Part shown: piece after piece, positions 50,645 to 59,222 of the stretch
Layout of the letters: each line of letters opens with the position of its first letter
Numbering within the stretch: position 1 is the first letter of the stretch
From: Erythrobacter aurantius
GTDB taxonomy: Bacteria; Pseudomonadota; Alphaproteobacteria; Sphingomonadales; Sphingomonadaceae
DNA length: 64,000 bases
Assembly: GCF_023823125.1 (NCBI RefSeq)
Contig: NZ_CP090949.1
Coordinates: forward strand, 310,001 to 374,000
Reading direction: 5' to 3'
The notes under the pieces: model-generated
Database searches by the model: none
What the model saw: the letters and a program-made list of their open reading frames with translations, nothing else
What the model was told of the DNA's origin: nothing
Made by a program: the position numbers and the translations under genes

Positions 50645-50944
50645 TCAGTATTTGAGCTGGCGTTCGTAGAGGTCGCGGTAATGCTGGATGCGAGTGACAC
50701 GCAGGCCCTGCATGCCCGAACGGTCGACCGCGCGCTGCCATGACGCGAATTCCTCCAGCGTCAGGCCGTAGCGTTCCAGCACCTCGTCGATGGACAGCAG
50801 TCCGCCGTTGACAGCCGCAACCACCTCCGCCTTGCGACGAACGACCCAACGCTTGGTGTTGGGTGAAGGCAAATCATCGATGGTCAGCGGCTCACCGAGC
50901 GGGCCGATCACCTGTGCCGGGCGGATGTCCTGATTCTCAATCAT
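50645..50944 (-). CDS. sciP: SciP-like CtrA inhibitor (DUF1153)
   Basis: The 99-residue protein matches the DUF1153 family: 'IGPLGEPLTIDDLPSPNTKRWVVRRKAEVVAAVNGGLLSI' (quoted only as Leu-Pro-Ser-Pro-Asn-Thr-Lys-Arg-Trp), then helix-turn-helix 'EVLERYGLTLEEFASWQRAVD'. In Caulobacter SciP binds CtrA-regulated promoters and blocks CtrA activation in G1. ATG 50944 overlaps the upstream stop (TGATG), so it is coupled to the gene at 50944-51309. CtrA itself is not here. Confidence 0.85.
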   Translation of the reverse strand: MIENQDIRPAQVIGPLGEPLTIDDLPSPNTKRWVVRRKAEVVAAVNGGLLSIDEVLERYGLTLEEFASWQRAVDRSGMQGLRVTRIQHYRDLYERQLKY

Positions 50945-51309
50945 CAATATTCTCTCGCATCACCATGTGTCACGCGACCTCTTTCCCGAGCAGCTTCTTG
51001 ATCTGCTCCATCAATGCCGTCGACTATGACAGGCGAGCCTTTGCTCTCGCTTAAAGCAACAGGGTTAACGATCGGTTTTTCATCGTCCTTCGCTCGAAAG
51101 TAACGCACCGCTGCATCCGCAAGGCTGTTGCTGGCGGCGCGCGTGCCGCAAGCGGCTTCGCTCAGGAGCACCTGGCGGAAATCGCGTGCGGCATTGAGCC
51201 GTGCGGTCAACTCCCGCCACTCAAGGGTGCGAAGCGTGCCGCGCTGGTCGGAGTCGGATGCGACTCGCGCTGCTTGCAGGTGCCCAAGAGGATTGGTCAT
51301 TTCGATCAT
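50944..51309 (-). CDS. Uncharacterised protein coupled to sciP
   Basis: The 121-residue protein begins '[31 protein letters not shown]' (cited as Leu-Arg-Thr-Leu-Glu-Trp after a Pro-Leu-Gly-His start) and has a mainly helical N-terminal half and an acidic, Gly/Asp-rich tail. ATG 51309 has AAAGG about six bases upstream. Its TGA overlaps the sciP ATG, which supports it as a real gene. I recognise no family; a role in cell-cycle control is only suggested by the coupling. Confidence 0.6.
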   Translation of the reverse strand: MIEMTNPLGHLQAARVASDSDQRGTLRTLEWRELTARLNAARDFRQVLLSEAACGTRAASNSLADAAVRYFRAKDDEKPIVNPVALSESKGSPVIVDGIDGADQEAARERGRVTHGDAREY

Positions 51310-51343
51310 GAGGGACCTTTTAGATCGAAGAACGTCAAAATGT

Positions 51344-51388
51344 GGTAAAGCTGCGCGATACCGAGCAATGGGTGTGGCGAGCTTTACC
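51344..51388. repeat. Inverted repeat in the mnmA leader
   Basis: GGTAAAGCT at 51344-51352 and AGCTTTACC at 51380-51388 are perfect nine-base arms separated by 27 bases, about 65 bases before the mnmA ATG and 35 from the start of the divergent gene. It could be an operator or a leader hairpin. Confidence 0.45.
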
Positions 51389-51454
51389 CTCCAGAAAGGT
51401 TTGGGTGGCCCCTATGGCGCAATCGCATCCTACGCATTATATGGCGCGGCGATC

Positions 51455-52627
51455 ATGACCTCCCCCTCCACCTTGACGCAGCCCTCGACATTCGGGCTGG
51501 ACACCGCTGCGCTGTTCGACCTTCCGCGGCCGGCCAAGGACTGCCGGATTGTTGTCGCCATGAGCGGCGGCGTCGATTCGTCAGTGGTTGCCGCACTCGC
51601 GGCCGATACCGGCGCAGAGGTGATCGGGATTACCCTGCAGCTTTACGACTACGGGGCTGCAACCGGGCGCAAGGGGGCATGCTGCGCCGGCGACGATATT
51701 GCCGATGCGCGCGCCGTGTCAGACCGGCTTGGCATCGCCCATTACGTCTTCGATCACGAAAGCGCATTCCGCGAGGATGTGGTCGAGCAGTTCGCCGACG
51801 AATATCTCGCCGGGCGCACCCCTGTGCCCTGCATACGCTGCAACATGGGGCCGAAATTCACCGACCTGTTCCGCATGGCGCGCGAACTTGGTGCCGATTG
51901 CCTTGCCACCGGGCATTATGTCCAGCGCGTCATGGCGGCAGACGGCCCGCATCTTCACCGTGCGCTCGATCCGGCGCGGGACCAGTCGTACTTCCTTTAC
52001 GCGACGACGCAGGAACAGCTCGACTACATCCGCTTCCCGCTGGGCGGCCTACCCAAGACCCAGGTGCGCGAGCTCGCCGAAAAGGCTGGACTGCGCAATG
52101 CGGCCAAGCCTGACAGCCAGGACATCTGCTTCGTGCCTGACGGCAATTACGCCAAGATCGTCACCAAGCTGCGCCCCGAAGGCGGAGCGCCCGGCGCAAT
52201 CGTCCATGCTGCGACCGGCGAACAGCTGGGCGAGCACAAGGGCATCATCCATTTCACCGTCGGCCAGCGCAAAGGGCTGGAAATCGGCGGCCAGCCCGAA
52301 CCGCTCTATGTCATCGGTCTGGATGCTGCGAACCGCGAGGTGCGGGTTGGGCCAAAACGGATGCTCGGTGTCGAAAGCGCGGCGCTGATCGAAACCAACC
52401 GGATCGGGGAATTGCCCGAAGGCGTGCAACTCACTGCCAAGGTCCGCAGCCTGGCCAAGCCCGTTCCAATCACACTCGACGGGCCGCTGGGCGATGGGGC
52501 GGCCACCACGATCCGCTTCGAAAACCCCGAATTCGGGGTCGCGCCGGGTCAGGCCGCCGTGATCTATGCCGGTGAGCGCGTTGTTGGCGGCGGGTGGATC
52601 GATTCGACGTCGCCCGTCGCGGCTTAA
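51455..52627 (+). CDS. mnmA: tRNA-specific 2-thiouridylase
   Basis: The 390-residue enzyme makes 2-thiouridine at position 34 of Lys, Glu and Gln tRNAs. The PP-loop is '[14 protein letters not shown]', the catalytic cysteines are expected in '[14 protein letters not shown]' and '[14 protein letters not shown]', and the C-terminal beta domain begins near '[12 protein letters not shown]'. The ATG at 51455 starts a short N-terminal tail and gives the family length. It is divergent from the sciP unit. Confidence 0.94.
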   Translation: MTSPSTLTQPSTFGLDTAALFDLPRPAKDCRIVVAMSGGVDSSVVAALAADTGAEVIGITLQLYDYGAATGRKGACCAGDDIADARAVSDRLGIAHYVFDHESAFREDVVEQFADEYLAGRTPVPCIRCNMGPKFTDLFRMARELGADCLATGHYVQRVMAADGPHLHRALDPARDQSYFLYATTQEQLDYIRFPLGGLPKTQVRELAEKAGLRNAAKPDSQDICFVPDGNYAKIVTKLRPEGGAPGAIVHAATGEQLGEHKGIIHFTVGQRKGLEIGGQPEPLYVIGLDAANREVRVGPKRMLGVESAALIETNRIGELPEGVQLTAKVRSLAKPVPITLDGPLGDGAATTIRFENPEFGVAPGQAAVIYAGERVVGGGWIDSTSPVAA

Positions 52628-52983
52628 CCCTCCCAGGGCTCCAGCACGCAGCCATAACCATCGCGCAGAGTCGCGGTGTTGGACGTCACCAGCGGGAAAC
52701 TGGCGGTGACGCTTTTGCCTTCCGGATCATCGCTCAGCGATACCAGCTCCATCCCGGCCAGTTTGTCCTTGCGGCAATCTTCCAGAGTGCGTCCGGCAAC
52801 AAAGCGGCATGAACAGGCGACCCGCGCTGCATAGGATGTACCCACATCGGCATAGCCGCCGATGGCGGTGCGATTGGACCAGACAGCAATGGCGATCCCA
52901 ACCAGCGCAAGGCCGATAATCCAGAACGCAGCTCTTCCCGCCACGCTCCGCCCGCTGTGCGAATTCGACCCCATATTTGCCAT
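52624..52983 (-). CDS. Small anchored protein of unknown function
   Basis: The 119-residue protein has one N-terminal transmembrane stretch ('[18 protein letters not shown]', residues 18-35) and a soluble part with four cysteines ('ACSCRF', 'LEDCRK', 'GYGCVL') that could form disulfides in the periplasm. It overlaps the mnmA stop by four bases and is divergent from the serine hydrolase. ATG 52983 is used; ATG 52974 is an alternative. No family recognised. Confidence 0.65.
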   Translation of the reverse strand: MANMGSNSHSGRSVAGRAAFWIIGLALVGIAIAVWSNRTAIGGYADVGTSYAARVACSCRFVAGRTLEDCRKDKLAGMELVSLSDDPEGKSVTASFPLVTSNTATLRDGYGCVLEPWEG

Positions 52984-53018
52984 TGCTTTGTTGGAACCCT
53001 TGTAGAAATGAGTGCGCG

Positions 53019-54155
53019 ATGACGTATCGCCCGCTGTCCCTTATCGCCGCCGCGGCACTCCTGCCAAGCCTTGTCTCCTGCGGCTCCGCCCCTGACCCCG
53101 CCCTTCCGCCGCTGACACAGGAAGCGCTGGATGCAGTGACGGAGGATGCGGGGGCGCCCAAGGATCAGTTGGCACGGCAGGTCGATGAGCTCTTCACGAT
53201 GGAAGGGCTTGGCGAAACGCGCGCCGTGCTGGTTCTGGCGGATGGCAAGGTCGCTGCCGAACGGTATGCGCCCGGCTATGACGCAGACACCCGCTTCGTC
53301 AGCTGGTCGATGGCCAAGACTGTCACTGCCGTACTGATCGGGATGCTGGTGGCTGATGGCTTGCTTAGCGTGGACGAGCCGGCTCCGGTGCCGCTCTGGC
53401 AACGGCAGGGCGATCCACGCGCCGACATCACCCTGCGCCACCTGCTGCAGATGCGTTCGGGCCTGCGCCATACCGAGGCGGGCGATCCGCCTTACGAATC
53501 CTCGGAAGTGCGGATGCTGTTCCTCGACGGGCGCGATGATATGGCGAAATGGGCGAAGGAGCAGCCGCTTGAAGCCGAACCGGGGGAGCGGTTCGAATAC
53601 TCGTCCAACACCACCGTGATTCTCGCTGATATCGCAGCGCGCGCATTGACCGACAGCGACAATCCCGATGCCCGGCGCAAAGCCGTGGCGGATTACCTCA
53701 ACCAGCGGCTGTTCGCGCCGCTCGGCATGACCTCCATCGTGCCTGAATTCGACGCATCGGGCACGCTGATCGGCGGCAGCCTGATGCATGCGACGGCAGG
53801 CGATTATGCCCGGTTCGGCGAGTTCCTGCGCCGCGGCGGGCAAGCTCCCGATGGCGAGCAACTGGTGCCCACGCGCTGGGTCGAGGCGATGCTGGAGCCA
53901 AGCCCCGTGTCGCAGCACTATGGCTACCAGATCTGGCTCAACCGGCCCGAGCCCGAACTCGAAGGCGGCCACCCGCTGTTCCCTGAACGCGCGCCCGCGA
54001 GCATGTTCGCGCTGATCGGGCACATGGGCCAGTATGTGATCGTCTCGCCTCAGCAGCGCGTTACGCTGGTGCGGCTCGGCCATTCGGACAGCGCGGAACG
54101 CCCGCCCATGTTGCAACAGGCCGCCGATGTCCTGGCGCTTTACCCGGTAAGGTAG
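53019..54155 (+). CDS. Lipoprotein serine hydrolase (beta-lactamase/transpeptidase-like)
   Basis: The 378-residue protein has a lipoprotein signal ending 'LVSCG' (Cys at residue 21) and a beta-lactamase-like domain. Ser-x2-Lys is in 'SWSMAKTVTAVLIGML', and 'FEYSSNTTVILADI' carries the Tyr-x-(x)-Asn motif. Class C-like esterases and 6-aminohexanoate-dimer hydrolases belong to this family. ATG 53019 gives a clean signal peptide. The gene converges with phzF and overlaps its end by 16 bases. Confidence 0.88.
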   Translation: MTYRPLSLIAAAALLPSLVSCGSAPDPALPPLTQEALDAVTEDAGAPKDQLARQVDELFTMEGLGETRAVLVLADGKVAAERYAPGYDADTRFVSWSMAKTVTAVLIGMLVADGLLSVDEPAPVPLWQRQGDPRADITLRHLLQMRSGLRHTEAGDPPYESSEVRMLFLDGRDDMAKWAKEQPLEAEPGERFEYSSNTTVILADIAARALTDSDNPDARRKAVADYLNQRLFAPLGMTSIVPEFDASGTLIGGSLMHATAGDYARFGEFLRRGGQAPDGEQLVPTRWVEAMLEPSPVSQHYGYQIWLNRPEPELEGGHPLFPERAPASMFALIGHMGQYVIVSPQQRVTLVRLGHSDSAERPPMLQQAADVLALYPVR

Positions 54156-54967
54156 AACACTCCTTCCACCACAGTCACGCACGGCCCGCCAAGCCAGGCG
54201 CGCGCATCCTTGCCACTGCCTTCGAGCCGCAGCGCAAGGTCGCCGCCGCGTGTGCTGGCCTGATGCGCCGTCATGGTATCGCGCCCTAGCCGCTCCGCCC
54301 AGAAGGGTGCAAGCGCGGCATGGGCCGATCCCGTAACGCTGTCTTCGTCCACGCCCCATGCCGGCACGAAGACGCGGCTGACGATGTCATAATTTGCGCC
54401 CGGCGCGGTGCAGATCGCCATCAGATCGATCTGGCGCAGCGCTTCCATGTCGGGGTTGAGCGCCCTGATCTCATCCTCGCTCTCCATCAGGATGATCGCG
54501 GTCTGCTCGGCCCCGTGCCATGACAGATACGCTTCCCCGCGAAAGCCGATGGCTGCGAGCAGTTCGGGCTGCGAGCTCGGCTCCACCAGAGTGACCGGCA
54601 GCGCCAGCTCATACCCCTGATCCATCCGCACCACTTCCAAGACGCCCGCCTTGCGGGTGCGGAAGGTGACGCGATCGCTGTCACCGAAACGGGCGGGATC
54701 TGACAGCACCACATGCCCGCTCGCCAGCGTCGCATGGCCGCACAGCGCGACCTCGTCCGTCGGAGTAAACCAGCGCAGCTCCCAATCCGCCTCGCCCCTT
54801 GCGTCCTTCACGATGAAGGCGGTTTCGGCGAACATGTTCTCCTCCCCGATTGCCTGCAGCACATCATCGGGCAGCCATTCGTCCAGCACCATCACCGCGG
54901 CCTGATTGCCGCCGAAGGTCGCGGAGCTGAAGGCATCCACATGCCAATAGGGGATCGTCTGTGTCAT
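54140..54967 (-). CDS. PhzF-family isomerase/epimerase
   Basis: The 275-residue protein begins 'PYWHVDAFSSATFGGNQAAVMVLDEWL' (quoted as Val-Asp-Ala-Phe with Gly-Asn-Gln-Ala-Ala-Val), then 'ENMFAETAFIV' with the catalytic Glu, 'LRWFTPTDEVALCGHATLASGHVV' and 'GVDEDSVTGSAHAALAPFW'. PhzF enzymes isomerise phenazine precursors, but most members have unknown substrates. ATG 54967 has GAGGACACCC upstream. It follows pdxH after eight bases. Confidence 0.88.
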   Translation of the reverse strand: MTQTIPYWHVDAFSSATFGGNQAAVMVLDEWLPDDVLQAIGEENMFAETAFIVKDARGEADWELRWFTPTDEVALCGHATLASGHVVLSDPARFGDSDRVTFRTRKAGVLEVVRMDQGYELALPVTLVEPSSQPELLAAIGFRGEAYLSWHGAEQTAIILMESEDEIRALNPDMEALRQIDLMAICTAPGANYDIVSRVFVPAWGVDEDSVTGSAHAALAPFWAERLGRDTMTAHQASTRGGDLALRLEGSGKDARAWLGGPCVTVVEGVFYLTG

Positions 54968-54975
54968 GGGTGTCC

Positions 54976-55626
54976 TCAGGGGTAGAGCAGTGTGTCCGAC
55001 CACCCATCTGCTGTGCGAGTGAAGCGGCGGCGGTCATGCAGGCGGTTGTCGCGGTCCATCCAGAACTCGATCGCGGCGGGGCGCAGTGTGAAGCCGGTCC
55101 AGTGCGACGGGCGCGGCACCCGGCCTTCCGCTTCGTGTTTGGCCCAGATCGCCTCCACCCGGTCGAGATAGGTCTGGCGTACAGGCAAGGCACGCGACTG
55201 GTCGCTGGCAGCGCTGCCGACCTGGCTTTTGTACGGGCGCGAGTGGAAGTAGGCGTCGGCTCGTTCGGGGCTCACTTCCTCCAGCGGCCCTTCGATCCGG
55301 ATCTGGCGGCGCAGGCTCTTCCAGTGGAACAGCAGCGCGGCCTGCATGTTGGCGCGGATTTCCCCGCCCTTGCGGCTGTCGGCATTGGTGAAGAAGGTGA
55401 AGCCGCCACTCCCGCTTTCTGCCGGGCCGTGCCCTTTGAGCAGCACCATCCGTACCGAAGGCGCGCCAACCGGCGTCGCTGTCGCCAGCGCCATGGCGTT
55501 GGGATCGTTCGGCTCGCTCGCCTGCGCATCGGCGAACCATGAATCGAACAGCGCGTAAGGGTCTGCACCGCTCGGGATCATGGTGTCACCCAATTGGGCC
55601 GGGTTAAGGGGGTCAGATTGGCTCAT
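54976..55626 (-). CDS. pdxH: Pyridoxamine 5'-phosphate oxidase
   Basis: The 216-residue FMN enzyme makes pyridoxal phosphate from PNP or PMP. Signatures are 'PSVRMVLLKGHG', 'FTFFTNADSRKGGEIRANMQAALLFHW' (cited as Asn-Ala-Asp-Ser-Arg-Lys-Gly), 'RQIRIEGPLEEVSPERADAYFHSRPYKSQ' in part, and C-terminal 'FWMDRDNRLHDRRRF'. It heads a two-gene unit with phzF. The 197-base gap to its right is shared with the divergent small membrane protein. Confidence 0.95.
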   Translation of the reverse strand: MSQSDPLNPAQLGDTMIPSGADPYALFDSWFADAQASEPNDPNAMALATATPVGAPSVRMVLLKGHGPAESGSGGFTFFTNADSRKGGEIRANMQAALLFHWKSLRRQIRIEGPLEEVSPERADAYFHSRPYKSQVGSAASDQSRALPVRQTYLDRVEAIWAKHEAEGRVPRPSHWTGFTLRPAAIEFWMDRDNRLHDRRRFTRTADGWSDTLLYP

Positions 55627-55823
55627 TTCCGGGATTCCTCAAGCGCGGTTTCCAACAGGATGGAACATGTGGAACACAGTCCTGGGAAAGAAACCGCAAA
55701 GTATCACTATCGCGGCCCGCAATGTCACTTTTTCGCACAAGGCGTAACCCTTTGCGGGGGAAGCGATAGATCGTGTGAAACATGGCCCGAGCATAACGGA
55801 CCTCGTCCCCGGTAGGAAAGCGC

Positions 55824-56177
55824 TTGGCGCACGATCCGGCCACAGCTATTTCGGCGGATATGGTCGCACTCTATTCATGGACTGCCATTGCGCTTTTCGG
55901 CATCGGCTTCGCGTGGTTTGCCTCTCGGACATTCCTCGACGGTTTGCGCGCACCGACATTCTTTCACGGGCTCGAGATCGGAAAGCATGGAACCCTGCCA
56001 GCGATCTTCGCTATTGGCGTAGGCGTCTATGCCGCGATCACCGGCGACTGGATCGGGCTCTTGGCCGCAGCGGGCGGCGCCGGCGTTTTCCTGACCGCTT
56101 TTCTTGTTTTCTACGGCCTTGGCTTTGGCGCCGGTCGGATGCGCGCCCGAAGCGGCAATAGTCGTAACACGCATTAG
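55824..56177 (+). CDS. Small membrane protein of unknown function
   Basis: The 117-residue protein has three hydrophobic stretches ('WTAIALFGIGFAWFA', 'TLPAIFAIGVGVYAAITG', 'AGVFLTAFLVFYGLGFGAG') and a basic tail. TTG 55824 has AGGAAAG six bases upstream; ATG 55860 is a shorter alternative. It lies just before the DnaJ-like gene. No family recognised. Confidence 0.6.
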   Translation: MAHDPATAISADMVALYSWTAIALFGIGFAWFASRTFLDGLRAPTFFHGLEIGKHGTLPAIFAIGVGVYAAITGDWIGLLAAAGGAGVFLTAFLVFYGLGFGAGRMRARSGNSRNTH

Positions 56178-56230
56178 GTTTGCGCAGGACGCTTGCACCC
56201 GGGCACCGTCTCACCTAGCTAACACACAAG

Positions 56231-57238
56231 ATGAACGATCCATATCGCACCCTTGGCGTTGCGCGCACGGCCTCCGAAAAGGAGATCAAGAGCGCCTATC
56301 GCAAGCTCGCCAAGGAGCTTCACCCCGATCGCAACAAGGACAACCCCAAGGCCGCCGAGAAATTCTCGGACGCGACCAAGGCGTATGATCTGCTGTCGGA
56401 CAAGGACAAGCGTGCCCAGTTCGACCGCGGCGAAATCGACGGCGAAGGCAATCCGATGAACCCCTTTGCCGGAATGGGCGGAGGAGGCATGGGCGGCGGG
56501 GCTCGCGGTTTCGGCCGGGGTTTCGGCGGGGCGGGCGCGCGTCCGGGCGGCGGCTTTCGCGATTCCGAGTTTCAGGGCTTCGGCGCCGACGACGTGGATC
56601 TGGGCGACCTGTTCGAAGGGTTGTTCGGAGGCCGCGCGCGCCAGCAGGAAGCGCCCCGGCGCGGCTTTGGCACACGGCCTCCGCCACCACCGCCACGGCG
56701 CGGCGCGGATATCCAGTATCGGCTGGCCGTGCCTTTCGTCGACGCGGCGACAGGCCGCGACCAGCGCATAACGCTGGCTAATGGCAAGGCGATCAATCTG
56801 AAGCTGCCCGGCGGCGTCGAAGACGGCACGCAGATGCGGCTGAAGGACAAGGGCCACACCGGCCCCGGCGGCAATGGGGACGGGATCGTGATGATCGAAG
56901 TCGGCCCGCACCCGTTCTTCCGCCGCGATGGCGACAACATCCGCATGGACTTGCCGATCACGCTCGATGAAGCGGTGAACGGCGGCAAGGTGAAATGCCC
57001 GACGGTGGATGGCCCGGTGATGCTGACTCTGAAACCGGGGATCAACGGCGGCACGGTGATGCGGCTTTCGGGCAAGGGCTGGACCAAGAAATCGGGCAAG
57101 GATGGCGAGGGCAGGCCGCTGCGCGGGGATCAGCTGGTGACGCTCGAAATCCAGATGCCCGAAGATATCGAGGGGCTGAAGGAGCGGCTCGGCGACTGGA
57201 AGGACCCGGCCAGCCCGCGGGCGAAATTCGGGCTTTAG
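56231..57238 (+). CDS. DnaJ-like co-chaperone (CbpA type, no zinc finger)
   Basis: The 335-residue protein has an N-terminal J domain with the HPD motif ('[17 protein letters not shown]'), a Gly/Phe-rich linker from about residue 77 ('[20 protein letters not shown]'), and a C-terminal substrate-binding domain starting '[18 protein letters not shown]' with '[18 protein letters not shown]'. The Cys-rich zinc fingers of DnaJ are missing. It stimulates DnaK ATPase activity and may bind DNA. A short run of prolines precedes the C-terminal domain. Confidence 0.92.
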   Translation: MNDPYRTLGVARTASEKEIKSAYRKLAKELHPDRNKDNPKAAEKFSDATKAYDLLSDKDKRAQFDRGEIDGEGNPMNPFAGMGGGGMGGGARGFGRGFGGAGARPGGGFRDSEFQGFGADDVDLGDLFEGLFGGRARQQEAPRRGFGTRPPPPPPRRGADIQYRLAVPFVDAATGRDQRITLANGKAINLKLPGGVEDGTQMRLKDKGHTGPGGNGDGIVMIEVGPHPFFRRDGDNIRMDLPITLDEAVNGGKVKCPTVDGPVMLTLKPGINGGTVMRLSGKGWTKKSGKDGEGRPLRGDQLVTLEIQMPEDIEGLKERLGDWKDPASPRAKFGL

Positions 57239-57347
57239 GTCGGGCGGCGCCTTGGGAACCGAAAGCCACCCGCCCCGCCACCCCGAATAGCATCTTCACG
57301 AGCTGGAAATCCGTTCGCTCTCACCCGAAGCGCGGCGGCTGCGCGCC

Positions 57348-58289
57348 ATGTCGCAGCCGGTGCATTTCACCGCCAGCCATGCCGCTGCACCGCCCGCTGC
57401 GAGCGGCCTCGCGGGCTTGGCCAGCCGGATAGGCCCCGGCACGCGCCCGTTTGAAGTCGTCCGGCGCACGGTGGTGGGCACATGGCAGGACGGTTTCATC
57501 CATGCTGGCAACCTCGCCTATCTCTCGATGCTGGCGATCTTCCCTTTCTTCATCATCGGCGCCGTGCTGTTCGAACTGGTCGGCGGGCGTGATCGCGCGC
57601 GCGAACTGGTGGAAACGGTGCTGATGGCGATGCCGCCCACCGTGAGCAAGGCGATCGGCCCGGTCGCCGAGGAAATAATCTACGCCCGCGACGGATGGCT
57701 GCTGTGGCTGGGGGCGGGCGTCGCGCTGTGGACGGTGTCGAGTCTCGTCGAAACCATCCGCGATATATTGCGGCGGGCCTATGGCACCCGCGCGATCCGG
57801 GCCTTCTGGAAAAACCGCCTGCTATCGGCGGGCTTCATCCTCGGATCGGTGGTGCTGTTGATGGTGTCGCTGTTCGCGCAGGTCGCGATTGGCGCGGCGC
57901 AGCAGGTTATTATCGCCACGATCCCGCAATTGTCCGAGGTGCTCGACGAATTGCGGCTTTCGCGGATCGTCCCGGCGATCGGCCTCGCGCTGTCGCTTTA
58001 TCTCCTGTTCTTCACGCTGACCCCGCAGCAATACCGGGCAAAGGTCTATCCGAAATGGCCCGGCGCGCTGTTCACCGCCGCATGGTGGGTTGGCGTAACC
58101 ACGGCGCTGCCGCCGATCCTGCGGAGCTTTTTCACCTACAGCCTGACCTATGGCAGCATGGCGGGCATTATCATCGCGCTGTTCTTTTTCTGGCTCGTCG
58201 GGCTTGGCCTCGTTATCGGGGCGGAATTGAACGCGGCGCTGGCCGAGCCCGAGGTGGGCGGGGCCGGCGCGCAGACACAGGATAATTGA
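57348..58289 (+). CDS. YihY/BrkB-family membrane protein
   Basis: The 313-residue protein has about six transmembrane segments, including 'LAYLSMLAIFPFFIIGAVLFELVG', 'GWLLWLGAGVALWTVSSLV' and 'SMAGIIIALFFFWLVGLGLVIGAELNA'. The last stretch ('FFWLVGLGLVIGAELNA') is the usual YihY signature. It was once thought to be ribonuclease BN; the real function is unclear. ATG 57348 is used. It lies 14 bases before fabI and may share its transcript. Confidence 0.9.
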   Translation: MSQPVHFTASHAAAPPAASGLAGLASRIGPGTRPFEVVRRTVVGTWQDGFIHAGNLAYLSMLAIFPFFIIGAVLFELVGGRDRARELVETVLMAMPPTVSKAIGPVAEEIIYARDGWLLWLGAGVALWTVSSLVETIRDILRRAYGTRAIRAFWKNRLLSAGFILGSVVLLMVSLFAQVAIGAAQQVIIATIPQLSEVLDELRLSRIVPAIGLALSLYLLFFTLTPQQYRAKVYPKWPGALFTAAWWVGVTTALPPILRSFFTYSLTYGSMAGIIIALFFFWLVGLGLVIGAELNAALAEPEVGGAGAQTQDN

Positions 58290-58302
58290 GGAGACACTTG
58301 GC

Positions 58303-59109
58303 ATGACCCAGCTGATGAAGGGCAAGCGCGGACTGATCATGGGACTTGCCAATGACAAGTCGCTGGCATGGGGCATTGCGAAACAGCTTGCCGAACACGG
58401 GGCTGAGCTGGCCTTTTCCTATCAGGGCGAGGCTCTGGCCAAACGCGTCAAACCGCTGGCGGAACAGCTGGGTAGCGACTTCACTTTCGAATGTGATGTA
58501 TCCGATATGGAGTCATTGGACGCGGCCTTCGCGACACTGAAGCAGCGGTGGGACACGCTCGACTTCGTGGTCCATGCGATCGGCTTTTCCGACAAGAGCG
58601 AATTGCGCGGCAAATATGTCGACACCAGTCTCGACAATTTCCTGATGACGATGAACATCTCCGCCTACTCGCTGGTCGCGGTAACAAAGCGCGCGGCGGA
58701 AATGATGCCCGAAAGCGGCGGCAGCATCCTGACGCTCACCTATTACGGCGCGGAAAAAGTTGTGCCGCATTACAATGTGATGGGCGTGGCCAAGGCGGCA
58801 CTGGAAACCAGTGTCCGCTATCTTGCCAATGACCTCGGACCCAAGGGCATCCGGGTCAACGCTATCAGCGCCGGACCGGTCAAAACACTGGCCGCAAGCG
58901 GGATCGGCGACTTCCGCTATATCCTCAAATGGAACGAGCTGAATTCACCGCTGCGGCGCAATATCACGATCGAAGATGTCGGCGGATCGGGCCTTTATTT
59001 CCTTTCGGACCTGTCATCCGGCGTCACCGGAGAGGTGCATCACGTCGATGCGGGCTATCATCTGGTCGGCATGAAACAGGAAGATGCACCCGATATTGCG
59101 CTTTCTTGA
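58303..59109 (+). CDS. fabI: Enoyl-ACP reductase (NADH)
   Basis: The 268-residue protein completes each round of fatty-acid synthesis. 'GLIMGLANDKSLAWGIAKQLAEHGAELAFSYQ' (cited as Gly-Leu-Ala-Asn-Asp-Lys-Ser) is the NADH motif. The catalytic Tyr-x6-Lys is 'YNVMGVAKA', with the first tyrosine unit 'YYGAEKV' before it. Length and the late 'NELNSPLRRNITIEDVG' are normal for FabI. A weak GGAG site precedes ATG 58303. Confidence 0.95.
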   Translation: MTQLMKGKRGLIMGLANDKSLAWGIAKQLAEHGAELAFSYQGEALAKRVKPLAEQLGSDFTFECDVSDMESLDAAFATLKQRWDTLDFVVHAIGFSDKSELRGKYVDTSLDNFLMTMNISAYSLVAVTKRAAEMMPESGGSILTLTYYGAEKVVPHYNVMGVAKAALETSVRYLANDLGPKGIRVNAISAGPVKTLAASGIGDFRYILKWNELNSPLRRNITIEDVGGSGLYFLSDLSSGVTGEVHHVDAGYHLVGMKQEDAPDIALS

Positions 59110-59120
59110 CCTTTGATTTC

Positions 59121-59149
59121 TTGAACGAATCCCACTCGGTGTGTAGACG
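59121..59149 (+). promoter_or_regulatory. Possible sigma70 promoter of the polysaccharide cluster
   Basis: TTGAAC at 59121-59126 and TAGACG at 59144-59149 are 17 bases apart, in the 113-base gap between fabI and the CapD-like gene. The -35 is good, the -10 is weak (three of six matches). It is the best candidate to drive the exopolysaccharide genes. Confidence 0.35.
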
Positions 59150-59222
59150 ACAGCCCTCGATGAGGCAGGCGCGCCCCCTTTTGTGACGCTCCTGCTTCTG
59201 TTTTTCTGTTCGGTGGTCGCTC

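Noticed and set aside
51054..51074. Two TTAA boxes that could be a CtrA site near sciP
   Set aside because: Spacing is 10, not the 7 of known CtrA sites, and they are within a coding frame.
55627..55823. A heat-shock-type promoter for the DnaJ-like gene
   Set aside because: No clear sigma32-like pair could be aligned; the gap belongs to the pdxH and small membrane protein starts.
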